Assembly: GCF_004349065.1 (NCBI RefSeq)
Contig: NZ_SMKZ01000007.1
Coordinates: forward strand, 62,001 to 126,000
Direction of reading: 5' to 3'
Source: Jiangella asiatica
GTDB lineage: Bacteria > Actinomycetota > Actinomycetes > Jiangellales > Jiangellaceae
DNA length: 64,000 bases
The translations under genes and the position numbers were made by a program. Every line of letters begins with the position of its first letter. Position 1 is the first letter of the stretch. Shown piece after piece: positions 1 through 10,717 of the stretch. The notes under the pieces were generated by a model. That model saw only the letters and a program-made list of their open reading frames with translations. It was not told where the DNA came from and made no database searches.

Positions 1-1020
1 AGCCACCGGGTCGCGCAGGACGCACCGCTGGTCCGTATCGGCGCCGAGCGCGCGGTGGTGCGCGGCAGCATCGTCGACTCCGCCTCGTCCGAGGGGCGCA
101 GCACGCTGCTGGAGGTCGAGATCACCCCCGGGAAGGCCAACCGCGCCCGAATCAACCGATCGCCGGTGCCGCGGGCGCGCGAGATCCTCGGCGTGCTGAA
201 CACCGTTCTGTTCGCGCCCGAGGACTTGGCGCTGGTCAAGGGCGATCCCGCGGAGCGTCGGCGCTTCCTCGACGAGCTCCTGGTCTCCCGGACGCCGCGA
301 TTCGCCGGCGTCCGCTCCGACTACGAGCGCGTGCTCAAACAGCGCAACGCCCTGCTCAAGTCCGCCGGCGCGGCCGTGCGGGCGGCCCGTGGCGGATCCG
401 GCGGACCCGACCTGCGCACGCTCGACGTGTGGGACACTCACCTCGCCCAGCACGGTGCGGAGCTGCTGGCCGCCCGGCTCGAGCTGGTCGAGGCGCTGCG
501 GCCGCTGGTGGCCAAGGCGTACGACGCGGTCGCGGGTGGTGACGGCGGCGAAGGTGGACGCGAAACGCAGCTGGCGTACAAGTGCTCGCTGGGCCAGCAG
601 GCCGAACTGGTGCCCGATCGCGAGCGGCTGGCGGCGGCCCTGCTCGGCGCCGTCGGCGAGCGGCGACGCGACGAGCTGGACCGCGGCATCTCACTGGTCG
701 GCCCGCACCGCGACGACCTCGTGCTCAACCTGGGCCCGATGCCGGCGAAGGGCTACGCGAGCCACGGCGAGTCGTGGTCGTTCGCGCTCGCGCTGCGGCT
801 CGCGTCTTACGAGCTGTTGCGTTCCACGGGAAGTGACCCTGTACTGGTGCTGGACGACGTCTTCGCCGAGCTCGACTCCGGTCGCCGTGACCGGCTGGCC
901 GAGCTGACCGCAGGCGCAGAGCAAGTGCTGGTCACGGCAGCCGTACCAGGTGACGTGCCGGCCGGGCTCAGCGGCGTGCGCGTCGACGTCCTGGGCGGAG
1001 AGGTACGACGCGTCGGGTGA
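1..1020 (+). CDS. recF: DNA replication/repair protein RecF, 5' end outside window
   Basis: The reading frame is open from base 1, so the true start lies upstream; about 339 C-terminal residues are present. RecF is an SMC-like ABC ATPase that loads RecA at gapped DNA. The part seen holds the [21 protein letters not shown] block typical of RecF, a central coiled-coil-like Arg-rich region, and near the C-terminus an ABC signature-like stretch ([15 protein letters not shown]) followed by the Walker B/D-loop [11 protein letters not shown]. The N-terminal Walker A is outside the window. Position directly before a DUF721 gene and gyrB is the classic actinobacterial origin-proximal order dnaA-dnaN-recF-DUF721-gyrB-gyrA. 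Identification is secure; only the missing start is uncertain. Confidence 0.96.
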   Translation, partial: SHRVAQDAPLVRIGAERAVVRGSIVDSASSEGRSTLLEVEITPGKANRARINRSPVPRAREILGVLNTVLFAPEDLALVKGDPAERRRFLDELLVSRTPRFAGVRSDYERVLKQRNALLKSAGAAVRAARGGSGGPDLRTLDVWDTHLAQHGAELLAARLELVEALRPLVAKAYDAVAGGDGGEGGRETQLAYKCSLGQQAELVPDRERLAAALLGAVGERRRDELDRGISLVGPHRDDLVLNLGPMPAKGYASHGESWSFALALRLASYELLRSTGSDPVLVLDDVFAELDSGRRDRLAELTAGAEQVLVTAAVPGDVPAGLSGVRVDVLGGEVRRVG

Positions 1021-1045
1021 CCGGCCGGGGAGGTGACCGCGACCG

Positions 1046-1669
1046 ATGACGACGAACGACGGCGGCCCGCCCGACGGGTTGCCTCCAGGCTCTGAGGGCG
1101 CGCCGGCCGCCGACGACACCGCCGGCGGCGACGGTTTCACGTGGAACCCCGACGGCGACGAGCTCGCGAAGGCGCTGGTGGCCAGGGCCAAGGCGGCAGG
1201 TCGTCCGGGTGGCGCGGCTCGCACGCAGCGGGCACCCCGCAAACCTGGCGGTCGCGACGGCTGGCGTTCGCGGCGGGCGCCGGGTTCGGGTTGGAGCGGT
1301 CCGGGCACCGACGACCGCGACCCGCAGTCGGTCAGCGCCGCCCTCGACCGCCTCGTCGGCGAGCACGGCTGGTCCGAGGACCTCGCGGTGCACGGCGCCG
1401 TCGCCCGCTGGGACGACGTCGTCGGGCCCGAGGTCGCCGCCCACGTCCAGCCGGAGCACTACGACGGCGGCGTGCTGACGGTGCGTGCGGACTCCACCGC
1501 ATGGGCCACACAGGTCCGCCTCTTCGCGGCCGAGCTGGTCCGCAAGCTCAACCATGAGATCGGCGACGGCACGGTCACCCGGGTCGAGGTCCTGGGTCCG
1601 CAGGGGCCGAGCTGGCGCAAAGGGCCGCGCAGCGTGCCCGGCCGCGGGCCACGCGACACCTACGGCTGA
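1046..1669 (+). CDS. DUF721 (DciA-like) family protein
   Basis: This is a 207-aa protein that starts 26 nt after recF, so the two are probably co-transcribed. The first ~85 residues are Gly/Pro/Arg-rich and probably disordered. The conserved DUF721 domain is the C-terminal ~110 residues, beginning near VSAALDRLVGEHGW and including VAAHVQPEHYDGGVLTVRADSTAWATQ and a KLN helix. In bacteria without DnaC/DnaI, DUF721 (DciA) proteins help load the replicative helicase DnaB, and the recF-gyrB position is where actinobacterial members are found. The family call is from motif and synteny; a helicase-loading role here is inferred. Confidence 0.88.
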   Translation: MTTNDGGPPDGLPPGSEGAPAADDTAGGDGFTWNPDGDELAKALVARAKAAGRPGGAARTQRAPRKPGGRDGWRSRRAPGSGWSGPGTDDRDPQSVSAALDRLVGEHGWSEDLAVHGAVARWDDVVGPEVAAHVQPEHYDGGVLTVRADSTAWATQVRLFAAELVRKLNHEIGDGTVTRVEVLGPQGPSWRKGPRSVPGRGPRDTYG

Positions 1670-1846
1670 TCGGTCCCCGGTGCGTTTACGAGAGGCGCCA
1701 CCACCCTCGATCCGCTCCGCGGCGCCAGATGGCCCTCAGCGTCCCCGAGCCTCCCGGTGCGGGTATGGGGACACACGACTGTCGATCCATGCGGCTGCGA
1801 GCGCCATTCCGGGCCGCAGAACGCGCATTCTGGGGTCGGCTCAGGG

Positions 1847-1861
1847 TAGACTGGACCAGTC
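1847..1861 (+). promoter_or_regulatory. candidate gyrB promoter -10 with overlapping 13-bp palindrome
   Basis: The 276 bp between the DUF721 gene and gyrB hold no gene. TAGACT at 1847-1852 fits a -10 hexamer; no good -35 is visible. The perfect palindrome GACTGGACCAGTC at 1849-1861 overlaps it, as an operator or an RNA hairpin would. A transcript starting near 1860 would carry a leader of about 85 nt before gyrB. Function is inferred from position only. Confidence 0.35.
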
Positions 1862-1921
1862 CATCCAGGCCGCTCGGTCTCCTGGGGCGCTCAGCGGCCT
1901 GCAGGGTGCGGCGCGGCCTGA

Positions 1922-3946
<2,025 letters not shown>

Positions 3947-4071
3947 GCTCGTCGCGGGACGACGCGCCCTGGGCGCGACATGAAACACGACGGGGACGAA
4001 GACAACCGTGGGCCTGTCTCGCGCGTCATACATGACGTGTGGCCGGCAGGTCGCACCTGGAGGAACCACTC

Positions 4072-6615
4072 GTGACCAACGACACCACCACGGCCGGCGA
4101 CGCGTTCGGACCCGGGGGACGGATCGAGCCGGTCGACCTGCAGGTCGAGATGCAGCGCAGCTATCTCGACTATGCGATGACCGTCATCGTCTCGCGGGCG
4201 CTGCCGGACGTCCGGGACGGGCTCAAGCCGGTCCACCGGCGGGTGCTCTACGCCATGTTCGACGGCGGCTACCGGCCCGACCGTGGCTTCTCCAAGTGCT
4301 CGCGCGTGGTCGGCGACGTCATGGGCAACTACCACCCGCACGGCGACACCGCCATCTACGACACCCTGGTCCGGCTGGGCCAGTGGTGGTCCATGCGCTA
4401 TCCGCTGGTGCAGGGGCAGGGCAACTTCGGTTCGCGTGGCGACGACCGTCAAGCGGCCATGCGGTACACCGAGTGCCGGATGGCGCCGCTGGCCATGGAG
4501 ATGGTCCGCGACATCGAAGAAGAGACCGTCGACTTCTCCCCCAACTACGACAGCCGTGGCGCAGAGCCCGACGTGCTGCCGGCGCGGTTCCCCAACCTGC
4601 TGGTCAACGGATCCGGCGGCATCGCCGTCGGCATGGCCACGAACATCCCGCCGCACAACCTGCGTGAAGTGGCCGCTGGCGTCGACTGGTACCTCGAGAA
4701 CCCCGAGGCCGACAGCGAGCAGCTGCTGACAGCGCTGCTGGAACGGATCAAGGGCCCCGACTTCCCCACCAGCGCGCTGATCGTCGGCACCACCGGCATC
4801 GAGCAGGCCTACCGCACCGGCCGCGGCTCGGTCATCATGCGGGCCGTCGTCGAGGTAGAGGAGGACAGCCGGGGTCGCACCTGCCTGGTGATCACCGAGC
4901 TGCCGTACCAGGTCAACCCGGACGCGCTGATCCGCAAGATCGCCGAGCTCGCCGATTCCGGCCGGGTGCCCGGCATCGCGGACCTCAAGGACGACTCGTC
5001 GTCGCGCACCGGCATGCGCATCGTCGTCGTTCTCAAGCGCGACGCCGTCGCCACCGTGGTCCGCAACAACCTGTACAAGCACACCCAGCTGCAGGACACC
5101 TTCGGCTGCAACATGGTGGCGCTGGTCGACGGGGTGCCGCGGACGCTGTCGCTGGACGCGTTCGTGCGCCACTGGGTGATTCACCAGATGGAGGTCATCC
5201 GCCGGCGTACCGAGTTCCGGCTGCGCAAGAAGCGCGAGCGGCTGCACATCGTCCTGGGCCTGCTCAAGGCCATCGACGCCATCGACGAGGTCATCGCCCT
5301 GATCCGGCGCTCGCAGGACGTCGAGGAGGCCCGCAACGGCCTCATGCAGCTGCTGGACATCGACGACATCCAGGCCACGGCCATCCTCGACATGCAGCTG
5401 CGTCGGCTCACCGCGCTGTCCCGCGACGAGTTGCAGAACGAGCACGACACCCTGGTGGCCGACATCGCCGAGCTGCAGGCGATCCTCGAGTCCGACGACC
5501 GCAAGCGGACCATCATCCGGGAGGAGCTGGCCGAGATCGTCGACAAGTACGGCGACGACCGGCGCAGCCGTATCATCCCGGCTGAGGGCGACATGACCGC
5601 CGAGGACCTCATCCCCGAGGAGCCGGTGGTGGTCACCATCACCCGCGGCGGCTACGCCAAGCGCACCAGGGCCGAGCTCTACCGCTCGCAGAAGCGCGGC
5701 GGCAAGGGCGTGCGCGGCGCGCAACTGCGCGAGGACGACGTCGTCGACCAGTTCTTCGTCACCACGACGCACCACTGGGTCCTGTTCTTCACCAACCGCG
5801 GCCGGGTCTACCGCGCCAAGGCCTACGAGCTGCCCGAGCTGGCCCGTGACGCCAAGGGCCAGCACGTCGCCAACCTGCTGGCCTTCCAGCCCGACGAGAA
5901 GATCGCCCGGGTGCTCACCCTGCGCGACTACGAGCAGGCGCCGTACCTGGTGCTGGCGACGAAGCACGGCATGGTCAAGAAGACCCGCCTGTCCGAGTAC
6001 GACTCCAACCGCAGCGGCGGCGTCATCGCAGTCCTGTTCCGGGAGGAGGACGACGAGCTGATCGGCGCGGAGCTGGTGACCGCCGACGACGACATCCTGC
6101 TGGTGTCACGCAAGGCCCAGGCCATCCGGTTCACGGCCACCGACGAGCAGCTGCGCCCCATGGGACGGGCCACCGGCGGCGTGGTCGGCATGAAGTTCCG
6201 CGGCGGGGACGAATTGCTCTCGATGTCTGTTGTGAGGGATGGAACCGACTCGTACGTCTTTACCGTCACAGATGGTGGATTCGCCAAACGAACCGTGGTC
6301 GAGGAATATCGTGTTCAGGGACGCGGCGGTTTGGGTATCAAGGCGATGAAGATCAATGAAGATCGCGGCTCCCTCGTCGGTGCGCTCGTCGTTGGTGACG
6401 GCGACGAAGTGCTGGCCATCCGGGCATCCGGAGGGGTGACGCGCAGTCCCGTGAGGGACGTTCCGGCCAAGGGACGTGACACCATGGGTGTGAAGTACGT
6501 TGCGCTCGGCAGCGACGACGCGGTCGTCGCGATCGCGCGCAACGCCGAGGAGGACGCGGCGGAGGACGACGACGCCGAGGTCTCCGAGAACGACGCGGAA
6601 GGTGATGGCTCGTGA
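4072..6615 (+). CDS. gyrA: DNA gyrase subunit A
   Basis: The 847-aa DNA-cleaving subunit of gyrase. The start is GTG 4072, preceded by GGAGG at 4059-4063 with 8-nt spacing; an in-frame GTG at 4039 lacks that support. The winged-helix/tower domain has the quinolone-resistance region ([17 protein letters not shown]) and the catalytic Tyr in [10 protein letters not shown]. The C-terminal beta-pinwheel carries the GyrA-box [10 protein letters not shown] near residue 540. The last ~60 residues end in an acidic Glu/Asp tail. Bases about 6210-6500, which encode a pinwheel blade, use noticeably AT-richer codons (GAT, AAA, CGA, GGA, TTT, TAT) than the rest of the gene, though the protein sequence is normal. 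The next gene overlaps the stop codon. Confidence 0.98.
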   Translation: MTNDTTTAGDAFGPGGRIEPVDLQVEMQRSYLDYAMTVIVSRALPDVRDGLKPVHRRVLYAMFDGGYRPDRGFSKCSRVVGDVMGNYHPHGDTAIYDTLVRLGQWWSMRYPLVQGQGNFGSRGDDRQAAMRYTECRMAPLAMEMVRDIEEETVDFSPNYDSRGAEPDVLPARFPNLLVNGSGGIAVGMATNIPPHNLREVAAGVDWYLENPEADSEQLLTALLERIKGPDFPTSALIVGTTGIEQAYRTGRGSVIMRAVVEVEEDSRGRTCLVITELPYQVNPDALIRKIAELADSGRVPGIADLKDDSSSRTGMRIVVVLKRDAVATVVRNNLYKHTQLQDTFGCNMVALVDGVPRTLSLDAFVRHWVIHQMEVIRRRTEFRLRKKRERLHIVLGLLKAIDAIDEVIALIRRSQDVEEARNGLMQLLDIDDIQATAILDMQLRRLTALSRDELQNEHDTLVADIAELQAILESDDRKRTIIREELAEIVDKYGDDRRSRIIPAEGDMTAEDLIPEEPVVVTITRGGYAKRTRAELYRSQKRGGKGVRGAQLREDDVVDQFFVTTTHHWVLFFTNRGRVYRAKAYELPELARDAKGQHVANLLAFQPDEKIARVLTLRDYEQAPYLVLATKHGMVKKTRLSEYDSNRSGGVIAVLFREEDDELIGAELVTADDDILLVSRKAQAIRFTATDEQLRPMGRATGGVVGMKFRGGDELLSMSVVRDGTDSYVFTVTDGGFAKRTVVEEYRVQGRGGLGIKAMKINEDRGSLVGALVVGDGDEVLAIRASGGVTRSPVRDVPAKGRDTMGVKYVALGSDDAVVAIARNAEEDAAEDDDAEVSENDAEGDGS

Positions 6616-7748
6616 CGAGCAGCGGCGCGACCGGGCGTCCGGCGACCGACCAGGACGCGCGCCAGCAGGGTGCGCCCCCACCCGACCGGGGACAGTCCCA
6701 GCAGTCCAATGGCAAGCCGCCGAGCGCCCAGAGCTCCAACGGCGTACCGGCCGGCGGGAGTGACGATCAGCCCAACTCCCCCGATCCGGCCGTGAACACC
6801 CGCCGGCAGCAGGCCGGCGCCGAGCCGCCGCGCGGCGCCGCCGCGGCCCGCGTCGCCACCAGGGCCAACCGCACTCGCCAGGACTCCACGCCGCGCAGCG
6901 GTCAGGACTCCACGCCCAACCCGTGGTCCCGGCAGGGCAACCAGGGCCCGCAAGGCAACCGTGCCGCGGCCGCACCCACGGCGCCCAGCCCGGCGTCCGC
7001 GCCGGCGGCCGGGCAGAACGGCCCCGGCAACGCCGGTGGCCAGGGTCGCTCCGGGCCGCAGGACGCACCGCCGCAGCCGCGGCCCGATCAGCGTCCCGGT
7101 CCGGTTCCGCCGCCGTCCCTCGTCGCCAAGCAGCGCCGCGACGCCGCCGCGGGTGGCGCCGGTGGTGTCGCCGCCGGCGGTCTGGCGGCTGGTTCCGCTT
7201 CCGCCGCGCCGAGCGTCTTCCCGGCCCCGCCCGCTCCCGTTCCCGCGGCTCCGGCCCCGGAGCCGCAGCCCACCGTCGACACCCAGGCCAGCATGGAGGC
7301 AGTGCCGGCCACGGTCACCAAGCCGGCTCCGTCGAAGTCCACCCCTACTCGCCCCGCGTCGTCTCGGCGGCCGGGCCGGGTCCGCAAGGCCCGGCTGCGG
7401 CTGATGCGGGTCGACCCGTGGTCGGTCATGAAGACCGCCTTCCTGCTGTCGGTGGCGCTGGGTATCACACTCTTCGTCGCCGTGGCGGTGCTCTGGTCGG
7501 TCCTCGACGCCGCCGGCGTGTTCGAGTCGATCGACGAGGTCATCACCGACATGACGGCGTCTGACACCGCCTCGGGCATCGACATCAACCAGTACATCGA
7601 GTTGTCCCGGGTGCTCGGCTTCACCACGCTCATCGCGGTGGTCGACGTCGTGCTCCTGACGGCGCTCGCCACCCTGGGTGCGTTCCTCTACAACCTCTCC
7701 GCCAGCCTGCTCGGCGGCCTGGAGCTCACCCTCGCCGAGGACGACTGA
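6612..7748 (+). CDS. DUF3566 membrane protein with long disordered N-terminus
   Basis: This is a 378-aa protein whose GTG start overlaps the gyrA stop (GTGA, 6612-6615), so translation is probably coupled. Residues 1 to about 255 are Pro/Ala/Gly/Gln-rich and low in complexity. The C-terminal ~115 residues are the DUF3566 domain: a basic [20 protein letters not shown] segment, a first membrane helix ([21 protein letters not shown]), a short extracytoplasmic loop with INQYIEL, then a second helix ([21 protein letters not shown]). Actinobacteria keep one such gene after gyrA (Rv0007 in M. tuberculosis). Function is unknown; the position suggests a membrane role linked to division or polar growth. 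Confidence 0.9.
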   Translation: MTSSGATGRPATDQDARQQGAPPPDRGQSQQSNGKPPSAQSSNGVPAGGSDDQPNSPDPAVNTRRQQAGAEPPRGAAAARVATRANRTRQDSTPRSGQDSTPNPWSRQGNQGPQGNRAAAAPTAPSPASAPAAGQNGPGNAGGQGRSGPQDAPPQPRPDQRPGPVPPPSLVAKQRRDAAAGGAGGVAAGGLAAGSASAAPSVFPAPPAPVPAAPAPEPQPTVDTQASMEAVPATVTKPAPSKSTPTRPASSRRPGRVRKARLRLMRVDPWSVMKTAFLLSVALGITLFVAVAVLWSVLDAAGVFESIDEVITDMTASDTASGIDINQYIELSRVLGFTTLIAVVDVVLLTALATLGAFLYNLSASLLGGLELTLAEDD

Positions 7749-7758
7749 CCCTCCCCGT

Positions 7759-7806
7759 CGCGGGCGGCCGGCGGGTTTGGGTTGGCCGCCGCGGGTGAGG
7801 TAGTCT
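7759..7806 (+). promoter_or_regulatory. GC-rich hairpin and probable tRNA-Ile promoter
   Basis: An imperfect inverted repeat (CGCGGGCGGCC at 7759-7769, GGCCGCCGCG at 7784-7793) follows the DUF3566 stop and may act as a terminator. TTGGGT at 7777-7782 and TAGTCT at 7801-7806, 18 bp apart, fit a sigma-A promoter 26 bp before tRNA-Ile. Both readings come from sequence alone. Confidence 0.4.
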
Positions 7807-7831
7807 GCTGCGGCGCACGCAGTGCGATTCC

Positions 7832-7908
7832 GGGCCTATAGCTCAGACGGTTAGAGCGCTTCCCTGATAAGGAAGAGGTCACAGGTTCAAGTCCTGTTAG
7901 GCCCACCA
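7832..7908 (+). tRNA. ileT: tRNA-Ile (anticodon GAT)
   Basis: A complete cloverleaf of 77 nt. The acceptor stem GGGCCTA pairs with TAGGCCC, followed by discriminator A and an encoded CCA. The anticodon arm is CTTCC-CTGATAA-GGAAG with GAT at the centre, and the T-arm contains GTTCAAGTC. It sits after gyrA and DUF3566 and before tRNA-Ala, as in other actinobacteria. Confidence 0.97.
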
Positions 7909-7923
7909 ACCTCGCCCACTCTC

Positions 7924-7975
7924 ATGATCATCAACCGTTGGCTACGTCATAGGGTCGCCACCAGTTGATGATCAT
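7924..7975. repeat. 12-bp perfect inverted repeat after tRNA-Ile
   Basis: ATGATCATCAAC (7924-7935) and GTTGATGATCAT (7964-7975) are perfect inverted arms separated by 28 bp. The core GTTGAT/ATGATCA resembles the ends of the palindrome inside the CobU-CobC gene at 45525-45592, so both may belong to one dispersed family. It could also end the tRNA transcript. Confidence 0.6.
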
Positions 7976-7986
7976 GGATAAGCTCT

Positions 7987-8403
7987 GTGACCGTGAGGAT
8001 CGGGACGCGGCTGCTGGTGGTGGCCGCGCTCGTTCTGGGCATCGTGATGATGCACCACGTGGCTCGTTCCGGGCACGAGGCGGTGCAGGGCGCCGAGCGC
8101 ACGTCGTCGCCGTCCTCGATGGTCGTCACGGCAGGACACGACGAGGCGGGTTCGCCGGGAGCGTCGTCCACGGACCACGGTGAACCCGACCACTCCTCGT
8201 CCGCTCACGGGCTGCTGCACCTGTGCGTGGCCGTGCTGACGGCCGCGGTTCTGCTCGTGCTCGGACGGCTGGCGCATGCCGGGCGGCTGCTGCCGGCGTT
8301 CCTGTCCGCCACCGCTGCCGTCGTGCGGCGGGTGTTCCGTCCGCCGCCTCCCCGGCCGGCCGGCTGGGAACTGTTGACCTCCCTGTGCGTGATGCGGACG
8401 TGA
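7987..8403 (+). CDS. DUF6153-type small membrane protein
   Basis: This is a 138-aa protein with two hydrophobic segments: an N-terminal helix (RLLVVAALVLGIVMMHHV) and a central one (GLLHLCVAVLTAAVLLVLGRL). A His/Asp/Ser-rich linker between them could bind metal. The C-terminus is Pro/Arg-rich and ends in LCVMRT. Start is GTG at 7987, with a second GTG at 7993. The pattern of a short membrane protein with a His-containing loop, followed at once by a DUF305 lipoprotein, matches DUF6153 proteins of actinobacteria, often found near metal-handling genes. The function is not established. Confidence 0.6.
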   Translation: MTVRIGTRLLVVAALVLGIVMMHHVARSGHEAVQGAERTSSPSSMVVTAGHDEAGSPGASSTDHGEPDHSSSAHGLLHLCVAVLTAAVLLVLGRLAHAGRLLPAFLSATAAVVRRVFRPPPPRPAGWELLTSLCVMRT

Positions 8404-8465
8404 TCAGTCAGAGCGATTCTTGACCAGCACGTTCGTACGTTCATGTCACTGAGAGGGACCACACG

Positions 8466-9071
8466 ATGTACCGCAAGCGCTTCACCCTGCCCATCGTCGG
8501 CGCCGTAGCGGCCGGCGTCCTGCTCGCCGGATGCGGCGCCGACGGCGACGAGCCTGCGGCCGGCGCCAGCACTGGCACCAGCGTGAACCAGAGCGGTGTC
8601 GACCAGGCCGACGTCGACTTCGCCCAGCAGATGATCGCGCACCACGTCCAGGCCGTTCAGATGGCCCAGCTGGTGCCCGACCAGGGCGTCGGCCCGGGAC
8701 TGATCCAGGTGGCCGACGCCGTCGAGGCTGCGCAGCAGCCGGAGATCGAACAGCTGACGGCCATGCTCGAACGGTGGGGCGAGGATCCCGCATCCACCGA
8801 CGACCCGCACGCCGGTCACCACGGCGGCGGCATGGAGGGCATGATGACGCCGGAGGATCTGTCGGCTCTCGAGGCCGCCACCGGCGTGGAGTTCGAGCGG
8901 ATGTGGCTGACCATGATGATCGAGCACCACCGTGGCGCGATCGCGATGTCCGAGACTCAGCTCGCCGACGGCACGGACGCGGAGGCACGGGCGCTGGCCC
9001 AGGCGATCATCGATGCGCAGAGTGCCGAGATCGAACAGCTGGAGCAGTTGCTGGCCGCCATCCCCTCCTGA
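8466..9071 (+). CDS. DUF305 lipoprotein, putative metal-binding ferritin-like fold
   Basis: This is a 201-aa exported lipoprotein. The signal peptide has a lipobox VLLAGC with the lipidated Cys near residue 23. Two DUF305 repeats follow, each with an H-H pair: FAQQMIAHHVQAVQMAQ near residue 57 and MWLTMMIEHHRGAIAMS near residue 150. Both share the spacing of the DUF305/CopAB-like four-helix bundle. A His/Gly/Met-rich linker (DPHAGHHGGGMEGMM) separates them and could bind copper or silver. GAGAGGGA at 8450-8457 is the likely ribosome-binding site. The gene pairs with the DUF6153 gene upstream. Metal handling at the cell surface is inferred from the motif. Confidence 0.85.
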   Translation: MYRKRFTLPIVGAVAAGVLLAGCGADGDEPAAGASTGTSVNQSGVDQADVDFAQQMIAHHVQAVQMAQLVPDQGVGPGLIQVADAVEAAQQPEIEQLTAMLERWGEDPASTDDPHAGHHGGGMEGMMTPEDLSALEAATGVEFERMWLTMMIEHHRGAIAMSETQLADGTDAEARALAQAIIDAQSAEIEQLEQLLAAIPS

Positions 9072-9099
9072 CCGACGCGAACGTTGGTGCCGGGCCGTG

Positions 9100-9355
9100 G
9101 TCGTCGGCCCGACCCCGGCGACCGGCGACCGGCGAGCTCGTCGTGCCCACCGAGACAGGGCGCGACCAGATGGTGCGCTCGGACGCCATCCTCGCCGAGC
9201 TGGACCGCGGCCGCGCCGCCGCCGTCGGTGAGGCATCGTACGAGGCGTTCAGGCAGGTGTTCCGGGAGGTGGCCGAACACCAGGTCGACCGGCGGCGGAG
9301 CCGGTCGCCCGCCGGTTCGGACGTCGCCCTGATGCCTCGCGGCCGGCTGCGTTAA
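9100..9355 (+). pseudogene. remnant of a MarR-family regulator C-terminus
   Basis: In the frame ending at 9355, residues from GELVVPTETGRDQMVRSDAI through LAELDRGRAAAVGEASYEAF to FRQVFREVAEHQVDRR follow the end of a MarR winged helix: wing-end T-x-x-G-R, then the C-terminal dimerisation helix. The DNA-recognition helix that should precede it is missing, and no plausible start exists because the upstream sequence is the DUF305 gene in another frame. It is read as a decayed fragment. Confidence 0.45.
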
Positions 9356-9395
9356 CCTCACACGAGATGTCGAGACCGTCTGGAGGCGGAGCATC

Positions 9396-9536
9396 GTGTT
9401 CAACAAGAAGATCCTGTTCGGCGTGGTTCTGGCGGTCCTGGGGTACCTCGGTTACCGCCGCTACCAGTCCGGGCAGGCCGAGCAGGACCTGTGGGCCGAG
9501 GCGACGGACCCGATCCCGCCGGCCGACCCGCGCTGA
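9396..9536 (+). CDS. DLW-39 family small membrane protein
   Basis: This is a 46-aa protein with one membrane helix near the N-terminus (ILFGVVLAVLGYLGYRRY), then a short tail with the invariant DLWAEATD that names the DLW-39 family of actinobacteria. The GTG start is supported by GGAGG at 9382-9386. Members are usually about 39-46 aa and lie close to gyrA and the tRNA-Ile/tRNA-Ala pair, as here. Function is unknown. Confidence 0.85.
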   Translation: MFNKKILFGVVLAVLGYLGYRRYQSGQAEQDLWAEATDPIPPADPR

Positions 9537-9623
9537 TCATCTCCGCGGCCACGTGAGCCTCCGTTCCGACGGGGCTCGCGTGGCCGTTCTGTGTTCTCCG
9601 AGTGACGGCCGTCGTCTTTCGAC

Positions 9624-9654
9624 TTGAAGTTGACGCTACGTCAACGCATACCGT
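9624..9654 (+). promoter_or_regulatory. MerR/TipA-type promoter with central dyad
   Basis: The dyad GTTGACG-CTA-CGTCAAC at 9629-9645 lies between TTGAAG (9624-9629) and TACCGT (9649-9654). Their spacing is 19 bp, the overlong spacer that MerR-family activators need. The TipA-like gene starts 53 bp downstream, so autoregulation is likely. Confidence 0.6.
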
Positions 9655-9706
9655 CGTAGACGGATCGGAGAGTCCGGTCCGGTGAACCCCACGGGACGGT
9701 TCGGCG

Positions 9707-10456
9707 ATGAGCTGGTCGATCAACGAGGTGGCGCGCGAGTCGGGCGTGACGTCGCGCACGCTGCGCCACTACCACGCGATCGGGTTGCTCGAGCCGGCCT
9801 GGACGGCCGAGGGCGGCCGCCGCTACTACGAGCAGGAGCAGTTGCTGCGCCTGCAGCGGATCCTCCTGCTCCGCGAGCTCGGCCTCGGTCTCGACGCGAT
9901 CGGCGAGATCCTGGGCGCTCAGGACGGTGACGGCGCCGTCGACGTCCTCCGCCGGCACCGGGCATGGCTGCTGGCCGAGCGCGAGCGGCTCGACCGTCTC
10001 GTCAGCACCGTGGAGAACACCATGACCACCCTGGAAAAGGGAGGAACCATGACGGCACACACCATGTTCGAGGGCTTCGAACGCAACCCGTACGAGGCCG
10101 AGGCCCGCGAGCGCTGGGGCGACCAGGCCATCGACGACGCCACCGTACGCATGCGCGGCTGGCCCAAGGACCAGGCCGAGCAGGCCCGCACCGGCTTCGA
10201 TGCCACGCGGACTCGCATCGTCGAGTTCGTCGGCGCCGGAACCCCGGTCGACGACCAGCGGGTCCAGGACGTGATCCACGGCCACTACCAGTGGATCTGC
10301 CTGTTCTGGACACCCAGCCGCGAGGCCTACAAGGGTCTTGCCGACCTCTACGTCGACGACGACCGCTTCCGCCAGAACATCGGCGCCGGCGACGACGCCC
10401 TGGTCGAGTACCTGCGCGACGCCATGAAGGTCTACGCCGACGCCCGCCTCAGCTAG
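9707..10456 (+). CDS. MerR-family transcriptional regulator, TipAL-like with TipAS drug-binding domain
   Basis: This is a 249-aa two-domain protein. Residues 1-70 form a MerR winged helix-turn-helix (SWSINEVARESGVTSRTLRHY, then EGGRRYY), followed by a dimerising coiled coil to about residue 105. Residues about 115-249 match the TipAS antibiotic-recognition domain, with FEGFERNPYEAEARERWGD and a C-terminal helix. TipAL binds thiopeptides and other hydrophobic drugs and activates its own promoter by untwisting a 19-bp spacer, a geometry visible upstream. TipAL can also be translated from an internal start to give TipAS; M103 or M115 could serve here. No target exporter is adjacent. Confidence 0.9.
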   Translation: MSWSINEVARESGVTSRTLRHYHAIGLLEPAWTAEGGRRYYEQEQLLRLQRILLLRELGLGLDAIGEILGAQDGDGAVDVLRRHRAWLLAERERLDRLVSTVENTMTTLEKGGTMTAHTMFEGFERNPYEAEARERWGDQAIDDATVRMRGWPKDQAEQARTGFDATRTRIVEFVGAGTPVDDQRVQDVIHGHYQWICLFWTPSREAYKGLADLYVDDDRFRQNIGAGDDALVEYLRDAMKVYADARLS

Positions 10457-10595
10457 GCCGCCCGGCGGGGCCCGGGAGAGCTGCAGATCTCCCGTCCCTT
10501 CCGGTGAGAATTCGCTGTACAACGGGACCACGCGCTATCGTTGACGGCGCGGTCCGGCGCCTGCGCATGTCGCCAGTCGCCGCTCCGCACCACCC

Positions 10596-10671
10596 GGGGA
10601 CGTAGCTCAATTGGCAGAGCACTGCCTTTGCAAGGCAGGGGTTAGGGGTTCGATTCCCCTCGTCTCCACCA
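10596..10671 (+). tRNA. alaT: tRNA-Ala (anticodon TGC), AICE integration target
   Basis: A complete 76-nt cloverleaf with acceptor stem GGGGACG/CGTCTCC, discriminator A and encoded CCA. The anticodon arm is CTGCC-TTTGCAA-GGCAG with anticodon TGC. The 3' 48 nt belong to the 68-bp attachment repeat, so integration of the element leaves a functional tRNA. Confidence 0.97.
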
Positions 10672-10691
10672 GCACGAACACCGCCAGCCCG
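10624..10691 (+). repeat. left attachment site of the AICE
   Basis: A 68-bp sequence running from the tRNA-Ala anticodon arm to 20 bp beyond CCA, identical to 26858-26925. The integrase gene begins 27 bp away on the element side, the usual int-att arrangement. Confidence 0.92.
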
Positions 10692-10717
10692 ACCATCGTC
10701 ACTCCTCTTCGTGCCCG

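Noticed and set aside
4039-4071. Upstream GTG start for gyrA
   Set aside because: GGAGG at 4059-4063 sits downstream of it and supports GTG 4072.
7985-8183. Short frames on either side of the DUF6153 gene
   Set aside because: They overlap the supported gene and lack ribosome-binding sites or family features.
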